A stretch of 64,000 nucleotides of DNA from Effrenium voratum. Lineage: Eukaryota > Sar > Dinophyceae > Suessiales > Symbiodiniaceae. Shown piece after piece: positions 29,333-38,114 of this stretch. Each line of letters opens with the position of its first letter. Position 1 is the first letter of the stretch. The stretch is from the NCBI GenBank assembly GCA_963377175.1, contig CAUJNA010000487.1, positions 1 through 64,000 on the forward strand. The letters run 5' to 3'. Under the pieces are notes generated by a model. The model was not told where the DNA came from and searched no databases. It saw nothing but the letters and a program-made list of their open reading frames with translations. The position numbers were made by a program, and so were the translations under genes.

Positions 29333-30739
29333 ATGGAAACATTAGATATTGAAGACCGATTACACGAAGGTAAATTAAGGTTTCGCTTGAAGGATGGTGC
29401 TTCTTATATTAGAATGAAAGAAAGTAAAAACTTTTATCCTTCATCTGTTTCAACATATACATCAGGTGGTTCATCATTAATAAGATGGAATATTACAGGA
29501 CCACCGAACCAGTGGTTGGATTGTAAAAGTCTTGTAATGGGCTTTACATTGAATAACACTGATGAAACAACAGGGCATATATTAAGACCCATTGAGGCAA
29601 ACGCCTTTTTTAGTCGTATTCGTGTATTGATGGGTGATGTTGTAGTTTGCGACCTTACATCGCTTCCACGTGTTGAGAAGATGCACGATGTTTTGAAGTC
29701 ATCAGACCAAAAAAGAATTGACGAAAACTTAGGGTTTGGTAATTCGTTTATGAATAACGACCATAGATTTTTGAGTGTTACAACCACAGATGCAGGAGTT
29801 GTTGAAGATAGAGTTAAGAGGTCTGTAAGCACGGGCAATATGTTAGGTATTAATCCTAAATCTTTTGTTAATGTATTTTATGACCCCGATTTAAAATGTT
29901 TTAAAACTGTAGATAATTTCATTCCAATTTCGTATTGTCCTATTACCGTGGAGATGTATTTATGTAATAATGCGGCAGACCCTATCGTTGTTGGTGGTGC
30001 TTCCAGTTCTTTTACTGATGCTAATACAAGTAAGTTATGGTCTATTACAAAACCGCTTTTCAAAGGAAATGTTTACACCCTCGACGATTCTTTATATGCC
30101 GAATACAGTAAAATTTTAGAAACTGGTTCTCTTCCAATTACTTTTGAAACTGAAACAATACAAGAACAGACAGTATCTGAAAATTCTGAAATTTTCACAA
30201 CAATTGTCAGGAATGTTTCTAAACTTAATAAGATATTTATTTCATTTGGTAGGGAAGTTGCCCCAGCTGGTTATGATGGTTATGTTTATGTTGGTTCTTT
30301 TGGAGAAATTTATAAATGGTGGAATGCTATGTATCATCCACTGGCTCAAAGTACTTCTGTATTGTATGGCGGTTATGATAGTAATTATGATTTGTCAGCT
30401 TCTCTTGTAATTGGTAATCAAGTAATCCCCACACAAGAAGTGCAAGGTGTTAAAGAAGCGTATTTACATCTTATGCATTGCTCTGAAAAACCCTTTTTAA
30501 TTCGTGCAGAAGATTACCAAACACAAAAGTTTATGTTTGGTTTTAATTTAATGAAATTTGAAAATAGTTCCTATACCGGAATGAATTTAAAAAATAATTC
30601 TAATATGGTTCTGCGTGTGAAACCACTTGATGGGACTACTTTATATACAACTTCAGTAATGCCGAAAACCCTTTACCTGCTACTTCAGCACGAGTGTATT
30701 CTTGAAATCCGTTCAAATTCTGTAACATTTTATGATTAA
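29333..30739 (+). CDS. mcp: Major capsid protein (double jelly-roll type)
   Basis: 468 residues. Opens with M-E-T-L-D-I-E-D and continues with strand-rich sequence such as L-V-M-G-F-T-L-N-N, A-F-F-S-R-I-R-V-L-M-G-D-V-V and L-P-R-V-E-K-M, matching the first jelly roll of PLV/Polinton capsid proteins. The C-terminus M-P-K-T-L-Y-L-L-L-Q-H-E-C-I-L-E-I-R is the characteristic end strand. Length is closer to PLV proteins than to the longer Polinton ones. Forms the pseudo-hexameric capsomers of an icosahedral shell. Flanked by hairpins on both sides and followed by the fibre gene on the same strand. No lesion seen. Confidence 0.88.
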   Translation: METLDIEDRLHEGKLRFRLKDGASYIRMKESKNFYPSSVSTYTSGGSSLIRWNITGPPNQWLDCKSLVMGFTLNNTDETTGHILRPIEANAFFSRIRVLMGDVVVCDLTSLPRVEKMHDVLKSSDQKRIDENLGFGNSFMNNDHRFLSVTTTDAGVVEDRVKRSVSTGNMLGINPKSFVNVFYDPDLKCFKTVDNFIPISYCPITVEMYLCNNAADPIVVGGASSSFTDANTSKLWSITKPLFKGNVYTLDDSLYAEYSKILETGSLPITFETETIQEQTVSENSEIFTTIVRNVSKLNKIFISFGREVAPAGYDGYVYVGSFGEIYKWWNAMYHPLAQSTSVLYGGYDSNYDLSASLVIGNQVIPTQEVQGVKEAYLHLMHCSEKPFLIRAEDYQTQKFMFGFNLMKFENSSYTGMNLKNNSNMVLRVKPLDGTTLYTTSVMPKTLYLLLQHECILEIRSNSVTFYD

Positions 30740-30751
30740 ATAAAAAATATG

Positions 30752-30779
30752 ATATTATTAATTTTCTAATTAATAATAT
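30752..30779. terminator. 12-bp AT hairpin between capsid and fibre genes
   Basis: ATATTATTAATT/AATTAATAATAT with loop TTCT, 12 bp after the capsid stop and 6 bp before the fibre start. Confidence 0.5.
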
Positions 30780-30785
30780 AATATT

Positions 30786-33548
30786 ATGAGCAAAAACTTA
30801 ATGAATATCTTTGATATTACAGCAAATAGAATTAGGCAAGTAAAAGATGGAGCAGTCAATGATATAGAAGACCTTTACGCGAGTAAATCTGACATTCAAA
30901 CAGTATTAGATAGTAAAGCAGACCAAGCAGACACCTATACAAAGGAGCAGATAAATGCTAATTTTTATGATATAACTGAAGCATACAATAAGACAGAAGT
31001 TAATGTATTATCAAATAATATTAGTTCAAATTCTTTTTTAATAGGTAATCTGACAATAACTTCAAATACAAATTTTAATAATATTTCATTAAATACAAGT
31101 TTAATAAGTAATTTAAATTCTACTATGACAACTAATTTTAATAATATTTCTTCAAATACTAATTTAATTAGTACAAATTTTAATAATATTTCATCAAATA
31201 CAAATTTAATAAATAATTTGAATTCTACAGTATCAACTAATTTTAATAATATTTCATCAAATACTAATTTAATTAATACAAATTTTAATAATATTTCATC
31301 AAATACAAATTTAATAAATAATTTGAATTCTACAGTATCAACTAATTTTAATAATATTTCATCAAATTCTCATTTAATATCTCAATTACAAACAGGTTCA
31401 TTTGATAGTAATTTATATTACAATAAAATAACAACTAATAATTTATTATCAGATAAATTAAATACATCAATATTAAATAATACATTAATACATAATATAA
31501 CAACTACTGCAACTTTCAAAATAGCAGAATTTGGAAATTATAATAATTTCTTTGAAATGTATAATAATTATTTTGATTGCTATGTTTATGGAAATTTAAG
31601 TGGAGCAACTATGTTTTTAAATCAAAGAGGTTTTGGAGATGTAGAAATTAATAATTCTTCAATTTTTCAAAATGATAAAATATTATTAAATCATAATACT
31701 ACAATATTATCTAATTTACAAGTATCAGGTTTATTTTCTTGTTCATCTATTTTAGATATAACAGGTTCTGATAGTAGATATGTTTTACAGTCAGATAATT
31801 TAGCAGGATTAATAACAGGAAATACAAATACAATTAATTCAATAATTACAAATGATAGCGCACAAGATACAGTAATAAGTCAAAAATTAGACAAAGTTAA
31901 TACAACTGCGCAAACAGTAAACTCTCCATTAATACTTAGTTTAACAGATAATACTAATCCAATATTTAGAATCCAGGACGCAGTTAGTAACCAAAGACTA
32001 GAGTTTAAAAGAGGTTGTCAGTTAGACTCTTATCAAGGTTTACAAGGGGCAACTCCTTATCGACTATGGCTAGGATGGAATACAGGAGATGTTATTATTG
32101 GAAGACCTAATAATGCTTCAAGAATTACAATTAATGGTAATGTTCATACTTCATATAATTTTGCGCAGATGCACGGAACATCATATTTCGAAGGTGCTGT
32201 TTATATGAAAGGAAATTTATTTACAAATAATGATTTTTCAACGGATATTAAAACAAAAATAGATAATATCAATACTTCAATAAATGGATTAGAACCATAC
32301 TTAGAAACATATACACCAGATGCAATAGAAGGTTTTTATATGCATCATCCTAATTTTGTTGCTCTTTCTGTTGGCGATATTACTAATGCCAGCAATCAAT
32401 ATATGATGTGTGATGGATTAGTTAATAAAACAATTTTTAGTAAACCTATAGATGTGTTAGGAAATATTTATACAAATGCTTCTGTTAATTGTGATAATGT
32501 TAATATTGCTACTGATGGTAAATTAACAATTGGTACAAATTGTGAATTATATAGATATGTTAGTAATTTTTCATCTTTTGATATGAGGAATAGTGATGCT
32601 AATTCGTCAATTAGGTTTATTTGTGGAGACCCTGCTATTCAATCTAATATAGTTGGAGCAGTTAATATTACTAGCGGATGGACTTTTAATACTGCTACTG
32701 CTGATTTTATGGGTAATTTATTTGCTGATGATATTTATGTTAAAAGCGGGGGAGCATTAAGAAGCAATAATATAGCACCTAATGGTGGAACATTAGTAAC
32801 TGTTGATACTAACTTAGCAGTTCAAAATGCATATTTAGCAACTAATACCATTCAATCATTTGATTTAACAACAGTTTCATTTTTGGATAATATTTCCATG
32901 ACTACTGGAACTGATATTAAAATGGGAACATCGGAAATATCAACTTATTATGATGGAACTAATTTATCTACAATTGATGTAATATTCAGAACATCAAACA
33001 CTGCGTTTAGAGTTTCAGATGCTTCAAGTACACCTTCAGTTTTATTATCTATTGATAAGACATTTGGAACTACAGTAAATACTGAAAGTTTTACAAATAA
33101 TGCTCCATCGACTTTTAATGAAAATGTAACAGTTGCAGGAACGAAAAAAATGTTGTGTAATTTAATTGAACCATCAACAGGAACTAATATAGATTTAACA
33201 GCATCAACAGTAACCATAAATGGAACGTTTGTGGATTCATCGTCAGCATTATTAAAGTATGATGTAGATTTAATAAAATCAAATTGTGTTAATGTAATTA
33301 AAAAGTTCAAACCAAAGAAATTTAAAATAAACGATAGAAACGATAATGGAGCAGTTCATATAGGGTGGATTGCTGAGGAAGTGCAAAAGGCATTACCGAA
33401 AGATGTAAGCAATGTAGTTTCTACAAGTCGCGAATATTTAGGAATTGATTATACAAAAGTTCCAGTCATTTTACATAAAGCATTACTTGAAGTAATAGAT
33501 AAAGTTGAAAAGTTGGAAAAGGAAATTGAAAAAATGAAATCTAAATAA
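30786..33548 (+). CDS. Fibre/receptor-binding protein with S74 intramolecular chaperone end
   Basis: 920 residues. N-terminal part (about 1-90) is helical; residues about 95-200 repeat N-F-N-N-I-S-S-N-T-N-L-I and N-L-N-S-T-V-S-T, a beta/coiled repeat typical of trimeric fibres, with matching DNA repeats at about 31120-31370. A long glycine- and threonine-rich shaft follows. The last 100 residues (K-K-F-K-P-K-K-F-K-I-N, H-I-G-W-I-A-E-E-V-Q-K-A-L-P, Y-L-G-I-D-Y-T-K-V, final E-K-L-E-K-E-I-E coil) match the Peptidase S74 chaperone of phage tail spikes, which folds the trimer then cuts itself off. Likely the host-attachment fibre. Follows the capsid gene. Confidence 0.85.
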   Translation: MSKNLMNIFDITANRIRQVKDGAVNDIEDLYASKSDIQTVLDSKADQADTYTKEQINANFYDITEAYNKTEVNVLSNNISSNSFLIGNLTITSNTNFNNISLNTSLISNLNSTMTTNFNNISSNTNLISTNFNNISSNTNLINNLNSTVSTNFNNISSNTNLINTNFNNISSNTNLINNLNSTVSTNFNNISSNSHLISQLQTGSFDSNLYYNKITTNNLLSDKLNTSILNNTLIHNITTTATFKIAEFGNYNNFFEMYNNYFDCYVYGNLSGATMFLNQRGFGDVEINNSSIFQNDKILLNHNTTILSNLQVSGLFSCSSILDITGSDSRYVLQSDNLAGLITGNTNTINSIITNDSAQDTVISQKLDKVNTTAQTVNSPLILSLTDNTNPIFRIQDAVSNQRLEFKRGCQLDSYQGLQGATPYRLWLGWNTGDVIIGRPNNASRITINGNVHTSYNFAQMHGTSYFEGAVYMKGNLFTNNDFSTDIKTKIDNINTSINGLEPYLETYTPDAIEGFYMHHPNFVALSVGDITNASNQYMMCDGLVNKTIFSKPIDVLGNIYTNASVNCDNVNIATDGKLTIGTNCELYRYVSNFSSFDMRNSDANSSIRFICGDPAIQSNIVGAVNITSGWTFNTATADFMGNLFADDIYVKSGGALRSNNIAPNGGTLVTVDTNLAVQNAYLATNTIQSFDLTTVSFLDNISMTTGTDIKMGTSEISTYYDGTNLSTIDVIFRTSNTAFRVSDASSTPSVLLSIDKTFGTTVNTESFTNNAPSTFNENVTVAGTKKMLCNLIEPSTGTNIDLTASTVTINGTFVDSSSALLKYDVDLIKSNCVNVIKKFKPKKFKINDRNDNGAVHIGWIAEEVQKALPKDVSNVVSTSREYLGIDYTKVPVILHKALLEVIDKVEKLEKEIEKMKSK

Positions 33549-33576
33549 TTGATAATACGAGTAGATATTATCAATT
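33547..33576. terminator. Bidirectional hairpin between convergent fibre and GIY-YIG genes
   Basis: 11-bp perfect inverted repeat AATTGATAATA/TATTATCAATT with an 8-nt loop. It overlaps the stop codons of both convergent genes, as a shared transcript end would. Confidence 0.55.
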
Positions 33577-34159
33577 ATTTATTGTTTATAAACTCATTAT
33601 GTTTTAAAGAAGAAAAGTGCCGGTTCAAATGCTTCTTACTTACAACTGCTCCACATTCACATATGGTTTTTTCTTTCATTTTTTCTAATATAACATCTCT
33701 ATTTGTGTAATGGTAATCTCTTGATTTTTGCTTAACATATTCTTTCTCTAATTGGTATTTTTGCTTTTTTGCTTCACTAACTCTCTCCTTATTTGTATTA
33801 TACCAATTGTGTTTATGTTCTTTGACGCTTGGTTCAATCATTGGCATTGTTCTATTCAAAGAAGGTTTCAATTCTTCAATTAACTCTCTTTCTCTTTGTC
33901 TCGCTTCAAGAACATTCTTACAACATACTGACTCAATTAATACCATATCAAAATTGTCATATCCTCCATTGTCTTTTATAAACGAATATAAATAGATGTT
34001 TTGTTTTTTACTGTTTAAATTTTGACAGTCATATTTGTGCTGTTGCTTTCTATGCTTAAAGCTGGTAGTGTGTCCTATATAAAAATCTTTAACTTCTAAA
34101 TCTCTACAAACAATTTTATAAATACAAGTATTAGAATAATCAATTTCTTTTTTGGGCAT
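33575..34159 (-). CDS. GIY-YIG endonuclease with C-terminal Cys/His finger (copy 2)
   Basis: 194 residues. C-I-Y-K-I-V-C (12-18) and F-Y-I-G-H-T form the GIY-YIG pair; H-R-K-Q-Q-H gives the conserved basic residue and E-A-R-Q-R-E-R-E-L-I the Glu. A K/E-rich linker leads to I-C-E-C-G-A-V-V-S-K-K-H-L-N-R-H, a finger like that of copy 1. N-terminus M-P-K-K-E-I-D-Y-S-N-T is nearly the same as in copy 3 (35029-35847), so copies 2 and 3 are close paralogues. Convergent with the fibre gene. Confidence 0.85.
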   Translation of the reverse strand: MPKKEIDYSNTCIYKIVCRDLEVKDFYIGHTTSFKHRKQQHKYDCQNLNSKKQNIYLYSFIKDNGGYDNFDMVLIESVCCKNVLEARQRERELIEELKPSLNRTMPMIEPSVKEHKHNWYNTNKERVSEAKKQKYQLEKEYVKQKSRDYHYTNRDVILEKMKEKTICECGAVVSKKHLNRHFSSLKHNEFINNK

Positions 34160-34226
34160 CAGGTATTATAGAGTATTATAAATACCCCTTTAAACTATTT
34201 TATAATAATCTAAATAATAATATATA

Positions 34227-34436
34227 ATGGGTATTGGTCAAAGCAAAAACGAAGAAAAAAACAGTATGGAAGACATTAAGAATTTAAGAGTAGATGAAAA
34301 AACGAGAGCGGATACTTTAATAATAAAATCTATTCAAGAATGTGTAACGAGAATAGAAAAGTTAGAAAAAGAAAAACAAACAAAGTTTCGTTATGCTATT
34401 CCAAAAGTAGATTTATGCAACTGGTCATTATTCTGA
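34227..34436 (+). CDS. Small protein with N-myristoylation-type start
   Basis: 69 residues starting M-G-I-G-Q-S-K-N-E-E, which fits the M-G-x-x-x-S/T signal for N-terminal myristoylation. The rest is a charged helix (I-E-K-L-E-K-E-K). Possibly a membrane-attached virion or assembly protein; this is inference. Divergent from GIY-YIG copy 2 with a 67-bp AT-rich spacer. Confidence 0.6.
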   Translation: MGIGQSKNEEKNSMEDIKNLRVDEKTRADTLIIKSIQECVTRIEKLEKEKQTKFRYAIPKVDLCNWSLF

Positions 34437-34465
34437 ATAAATAATATTAAACGTTATTAACATTA

Positions 34466-34981
34466 TTAATTAAACAAATATGAATAAAATTTACTAATAA
34501 AACTTTGTCTTTCATAATTGATGACTTTAATAGTTATTTTTTTAACTTGTAATGAAATAAAATTAACCATATTACGGCTATACGTTAAATTAGTTTCATA
34601 AAGGTCTTTATTCAGAAAATAATAAATATCAAATAAATTATTTGATGTTAAAGTACGATTACGAACATGATTCAAACAAGTAAATGAGGTAGATGTAGCT
34701 AATATATCGTATTCAATTAATAATTTTAATGGTTTATGATTTTGATGTAATTTACCTAAGTCACTTAAGTTAAAAATATATGATATACCATTATTAATAT
34801 TGATATTATCAATTTCAAAATATTGCATATTATTTAATTTGTAAGACTTATACACTGGTTTAAATTTATTAATATGTTTTTTAATAATATTATTATTTTT
34901 TATTTTTAATAATCTAACATCATCTAAAATATACGATATTATTATGTTTTTAATTTCTATTGGTAAATAATAAAATATCAT
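34466..34981 (-). CDS. PLV hypothetical protein with F-box-like start
   Basis: 171 residues. N-terminus Y-L-P-I-E-I-K-N-I-I-I-S-Y-I-L-D-D resembles an F-box-like helix and the segment in the 174-residue protein at 18497-19021. The remainder is N/I/K/L-rich without motif, ending F-Y-S-Y-L-F-N. Function unknown; low complexity makes the similarity tentative. Confidence 0.65.
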   Translation of the reverse strand: MIFYYLPIEIKNIIISYILDDVRLLKIKNNNIIKKHINKFKPVYKSYKLNNMQYFEIDNININNGISYIFNLSDLGKLHQNHKPLKLLIEYDILATSTSFTCLNHVRNRTLTSNNLFDIYYFLNKDLYETNLTYSRNMVNFISLQVKKITIKVINYERQSFISKFYSYLFN

Positions 34982-35028
34982 ATAATATTAATATATTTAT
35001 TTTTTTAATTAGTAATTTAATTATGTAT

Positions 35029-35847
35029 TTAATTATTAATTTCAGGTGTTTCTTCTCGTTGTTTCTTTTTGTTGTAATAATATTCTCTACTCTTTTGATT
35101 TCTTTGTTCTTTGTTTTTATGATGATGCTCTCTATCTTTTTGTCTTCGTTCTTCCAAATTATTTAAGCGATACTCTCTACTCTTTTGATTGTATATTTCT
35201 TTATTCTCATTATAACGTAATCTGTTCTTCTCATTAATTTTATCTTTATTATTGTTGTAATATACTTGCTTTCGTTCTTTAACCTTCTCTTTGTTAGTTT
35301 CCCTATATTCTTTTCTTTGTTGAATTATATACTCCTTGTTGTTCTCTCTCCATTCTTTGCTTTTCAATGCTAATTCTTCCTTATGCTTATTCCTGTATTC
35401 TTTTCTGGCTTCTCTTATTCTATCAGCATTAGTAGCGTTATACTCTTTTGCCTTTTGCTTGATATAATCCTTATTATTTTCTACATATTCCTTTTTATAT
35501 TCTTTCAACTCCTCATCTGTTCTAAATGGACGTGCTTTGTTTAATGTTGCGTTTAGTTCTTCTATATATTCCCTCTCACGCTTCAAAGCCATTAATCTAT
35601 TTTCACATGTTTCAGTGTTTATCAATATCATATCAAAATTGTCCCAATCACCATTTTGACGAATGAATTTATACAAAGGCATATTGTAATGTATTTTGTC
35701 ATTTTCATTATTACAGGTTCTTTTATGAGCCGACTTTCTATTTTTGAAGTTTATTGTATGACCCACATAGCAGTCTTTGATATTTAAATCATTACATACT
35801 ATTTTATAAAAATGTGTTTTGGTGTAATTCATTTCTTTTCGTGGCAT
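35029..35847 (-). CDS. GIY-YIG endonuclease with long charged repeat tail (copy 3)
   Basis: 272 residues. GIY-YIG core near the N-terminus (F-Y-K-I-V-C and C-Y-V-G-H-T, then H-K-R-T-C; R-E-R-E-Y-I-E-E-L). After about residue 105 it is a long helical tail of repeated R-E-N-N-K-E-Y-I / K-E-Y-R-E-T-N-K-E units, without the terminal finger of copies 1 and 2. The start M-P-R-K-E-M-N-Y-T-K-T parallels copy 2. The tail may be a DNA-contact helix or a degenerate expansion. Sits 26 bp from the ATPase gene, same strand. Confidence 0.85.
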   Translation of the reverse strand: MPRKEMNYTKTHFYKIVCNDLNIKDCYVGHTINFKNRKSAHKRTCNNENDKIHYNMPLYKFIRQNGDWDNFDMILINTETCENRLMALKREREYIEELNATLNKARPFRTDEELKEYKKEYVENNKDYIKQKAKEYNATNADRIREARKEYRNKHKEELALKSKEWRENNKEYIIQQRKEYRETNKEKVKERKQVYYNNNKDKINEKNRLRYNENKEIYNQKSREYRLNNLEERRQKDREHHHKNKEQRNQKSREYYYNKKKQREETPEINN

Positions 35848-35873
35848 TATAAAGTCCTATTAAGTAATATAAG

Positions 35874-36632
35874 TTAATCTTTAATTGTAAATCGTTTCTC
35901 GAAATTAATATAGAACATACGATTAACATCTTTTGAATTCAAATTAACGAAAAAGAATGAATATGTAGAATGATTTATTGCTGTATGGTACATTTCTAAA
36001 AGTTTGTCCTTATCAACTATCGCTGCGTTTTCTTCAATAAAACTCATTAACTCTGATATATTCTTTAATCTAAAAATGTATAATGAACTGGCATTGACAC
36101 GAATTATATTGGCGACTGTTTTATATTTTTGAAGACTACATATGCAAGAGATGGCGTCATGTCTTCCGCGCGTAAATAAACCGTGTAATATTTTTGAATA
36201 TCTTAAAAATTTAGGGTCATCTGAAAAATCATCAATAACAATAAGAATTGAATATAATTTCTTCATCTTCTGTTCTTTCATATAATGAATTATCTTTCTT
36301 TGAGTGTTAATTATTTCTTCTAGTTCTTCAGGTTGGTAGGTGTCATAATATAACTTTTCTTTTTCATCATCAACCTTCATATTATCTTTTTGATATTTCT
36401 TGACTTCAACGAAGGTAGGGTCATTATGAACCGAAGGGCTAAAAAAGAATATACGGGCGAAGCAGTCCCTATAAACATTTAGGATAAGGTTTTGAATTAA
36501 AACTGTTTTGCCACCCGTTGATGAAGCAACAACAATTGAGCGAAAAGGTAGTTTTGGCACATGTTCATATTTAGATTGTTTGAAATCGTAATCAGTTATA
36601 TTTATTGGTTTTATTATTGGAACATCAGACAT
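35874..36632 (-). CDS. DNA packaging ATPase (FtsK/HerA, A32-like)
   Basis: 252 residues. P-F-R-S-I-V-V-A-S-S-T-G-G-K-T gives the Walker A (36-43, with T-G-G-K-T in place of the commoner S-G-K-T), I-L-I-V-I-D-D-F the Walker B (129-136), and S-L-Q-K-Y-K a following sensor-like segment (Gln). R-G-R-H may hold an arginine finger. Family enzymes hydrolyse ATP to pump genomic DNA into the capsid; size fits Polinton/PLV members. First gene of a minus-strand run with GIY-YIG copy 3; divergent from the small genes beginning at 36685. Confidence 0.9.
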   Translation of the reverse strand: MSDVPIIKPINITDYDFKQSKYEHVPKLPFRSIVVASSTGGKTVLIQNLILNVYRDCFARIFFFSPSVHNDPTFVEVKKYQKDNMKVDDEKEKLYYDTYQPEELEEIINTQRKIIHYMKEQKMKKLYSILIVIDDFSDDPKFLRYSKILHGLFTRGRHDAISCICSLQKYKTVANIIRVNASSLYIFRLKNISELMSFIEENAAIVDKDKLLEMYHTAINHSTYSFFFVNLNSKDVNRMFYINFEKRFTIKD

Positions 36633-36684
36633 AATAAAATAATATTAAAGTTATTTAGAAAATATTTTATATTTATTATTTTAT

Positions 36685-36867
36685 ATGAATAGAAGTTATT
36701 CAGATTATATTGATATAATAGATAAAGTAGAAAATATAGAACAAGTAATACTAACTGATAATAGATTTAAAAAAGTATGCTATTTTGTTTTAGAATTAAT
36801 TAAGTTTGTGATACAATATATTAAAAATATAAATATTAATATAGATGGGGAGAAAGAAAAAGAATAA
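36685..36867 (+). CDS. PLV small hydrophobic protein (possible)
   Basis: 60 residues; V-C-Y-F-V-L-E-L-I-K-F-V-I-Q-Y-I (about 31-46) could be an amphipathic or membrane helix, followed by an N/I-rich end. Overlaps the next gene by 23 bp in another frame. Small and AT-rich, so it may be spurious. Confidence 0.4.
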   Translation: MNRSYSDYIDIIDKVENIEQVILTDNRFKKVCYFVLELIKFVIQYIKNININIDGEKEKE

Positions 36868-37252
36868 GACAGAATCAGTTGTTTCTTCAACTGATGAAGA
36901 AAAAGAAGAAATTGTTAAAGAAACATCAGTTATTGAGTTTGCTTGTCCAATGTGTAAAAAGATGTTAGAATTAAAAAATGAATTAGAAATACAAAAGAAA
37001 GGAAACTGTAAATGTTCGTGTATTCCAACCAGTTTCAAAATAAGTAGAAATGATAAGAAAATGAATATTGATAAAACTAAAGACAGTATAAACTTAGAAA
37101 CAGATGTTCATAATATTGCTATCAAATGGGGACGGCATGCATCACCAACCGATAATAGTGATAAGGAAACTCAGGAAACTATACGCGAAATGATGAATTC
37201 AATAGTTAAAATTATTTCTATTATTATTTATAATGCAAGATGGTATAAATAA
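36845..37252 (+). CDS. PLV zinc-ribbon-like protein
   Basis: 135 residues: basic start (M-G-R-K-K-K-N-K), acidic stretch, then C-P-M-C-K-K-M-L ... C-K-C-S-C (about 35-60), likely zinc binding. A hydrophobic end (I-V-K-I-I-S-I-I-I-Y) follows. No family recognised. Overlaps both neighbours by about 20 bp, suggesting a compact co-transcribed set. Confidence 0.6.
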   Translation: MGRKKKNKTESVVSSTDEEKEEIVKETSVIEFACPMCKKMLELKNELEIQKKGNCKCSCIPTSFKISRNDKKMNIDKTKDSINLETDVHNIAIKWGRHASPTDNSDKETQETIREMMNSIVKIISIIIYNARWYK

Positions 37253-37736
37253 TATTCTTAAATTCATTGATGTAAAAGAATTGAAATTGAATAATTTTAT
37301 TGAAGAATATAACGAAAATGATATATTAATTAATTTTGTTAATGACTTTAGAAATAGCAAAATTGATTTTAACATGTTTTATAATTCTATTAATTATGCT
37401 GATTTATTTGAACAATCAGATTTAAAATTTTATTGTAAAAGAATATATTCATATACTTTAAGATTTATTGCTAATTATGATAATAAAAATGCTATTCAGT
37501 TTTATGAAATTACATTGAGAAAAATGAATAATATTTACAAAAATAGTAACATTAATGTTGTTAATGTGTTTGAATGTATTAAATGTTTAATAATTTATAT
37601 TACAGATAATATTGAAAAGTTTCATAAATATTCAAAATTTAGAAAAACTATTATTTGTAATTTAATTGGTAAATTGAATAATAATTTAACGAGTTACACA
37701 ATAACTAATTTTGAATTGACTTATAATGATATATGA
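37233..37736 (+). CDS. PLV hypothetical protein
   Basis: 167 residues, N/I/F/Y-rich, predicted helical, with cysteines in V-F-E-C-I-K-C-L near residue 128. No recognised motif. Its start overlaps the zinc-ribbon gene by 20 bp and it is followed by an AT hairpin at 37742-37776. Confidence 0.6.
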   Translation: MQDGINNILKFIDVKELKLNNFIEEYNENDILINFVNDFRNSKIDFNMFYNSINYADLFEQSDLKFYCKRIYSYTLRFIANYDNKNAIQFYEITLRKMNNIYKNSNINVVNVFECIKCLIIYITDNIEKFHKYSKFRKTIICNLIGKLNNNLTSYTITNFELTYNDI

Positions 37737-37741
37737 TTTTG

Positions 37742-37776
37742 TAAAATAAAAGTTTAGTTTTAAAAGTTTTATTTTA
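37742..37776. terminator. AT hairpin after the 167-codon gene
   Basis: 10-bp inverted repeat TAAAATAAAA/TTTTATTTTA with a 15-nt loop, just after the stop at 37736. Confidence 0.4.
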
Positions 37777-37797
37777 TAATATAATATATATATTTAC

Positions 37798-38070
37798 ATG
37801 GATGAAGGATTAGAAAAGATTGTTAAAAAACTGAACAAGGTTTTAGAACAGAATAAGAATATTTTAGAAATCTTGCAAGAAATGGAAAAGAAGAAACCAT
37901 TAACAAACAGTTATCAAAGTAAAGAAGTAGATAGAACCAGTGCTGAATATAAAAATAAGAAACAAACGTATTTAAACAAACTTAATAACAAAGAAATTAA
38001 AGAACCGAAGGCTTCAACTATGACATTTTATCAAATCGACTATGATGAAGATACAGGGGTTTATTCATAA
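37798..38070 (+). CDS. PLV small coiled-coil protein
   Basis: 90 residues. The N-terminal half (G-L-E-K-I-V-K-K-L-N-K-V-L-E-Q-N-K-N) is a clear heptad coiled coil; the second half is basic, ending F-Y-Q-I-D-Y-D-E-D-T-G-V. Could be an oligomerising cement or regulatory protein. Not recognised. Confidence 0.6.
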   Translation: MDEGLEKIVKKLNKVLEQNKNILEILQEMEKKKPLTNSYQSKEVDRTSAEYKNKKQTYLNKLNNKEIKEPKASTMTFYQIDYDEDTGVYS

Positions 38071-38085
38071 AGTTGCATTTACTCA

Positions 38086-38101
38086 TAGATAATATTATCT
38101 A
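38086..38101. terminator. 16-bp perfect palindrome before the methyltransferase
   Basis: TAGATAATATTATCTA, between the 90-codon gene (stop at 38070) and the methyltransferase start at 38115. Either a transcript-end signal or an operator-like site. Confidence 0.4.
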
Positions 38102-38114
38102 AATATCTTTAATA

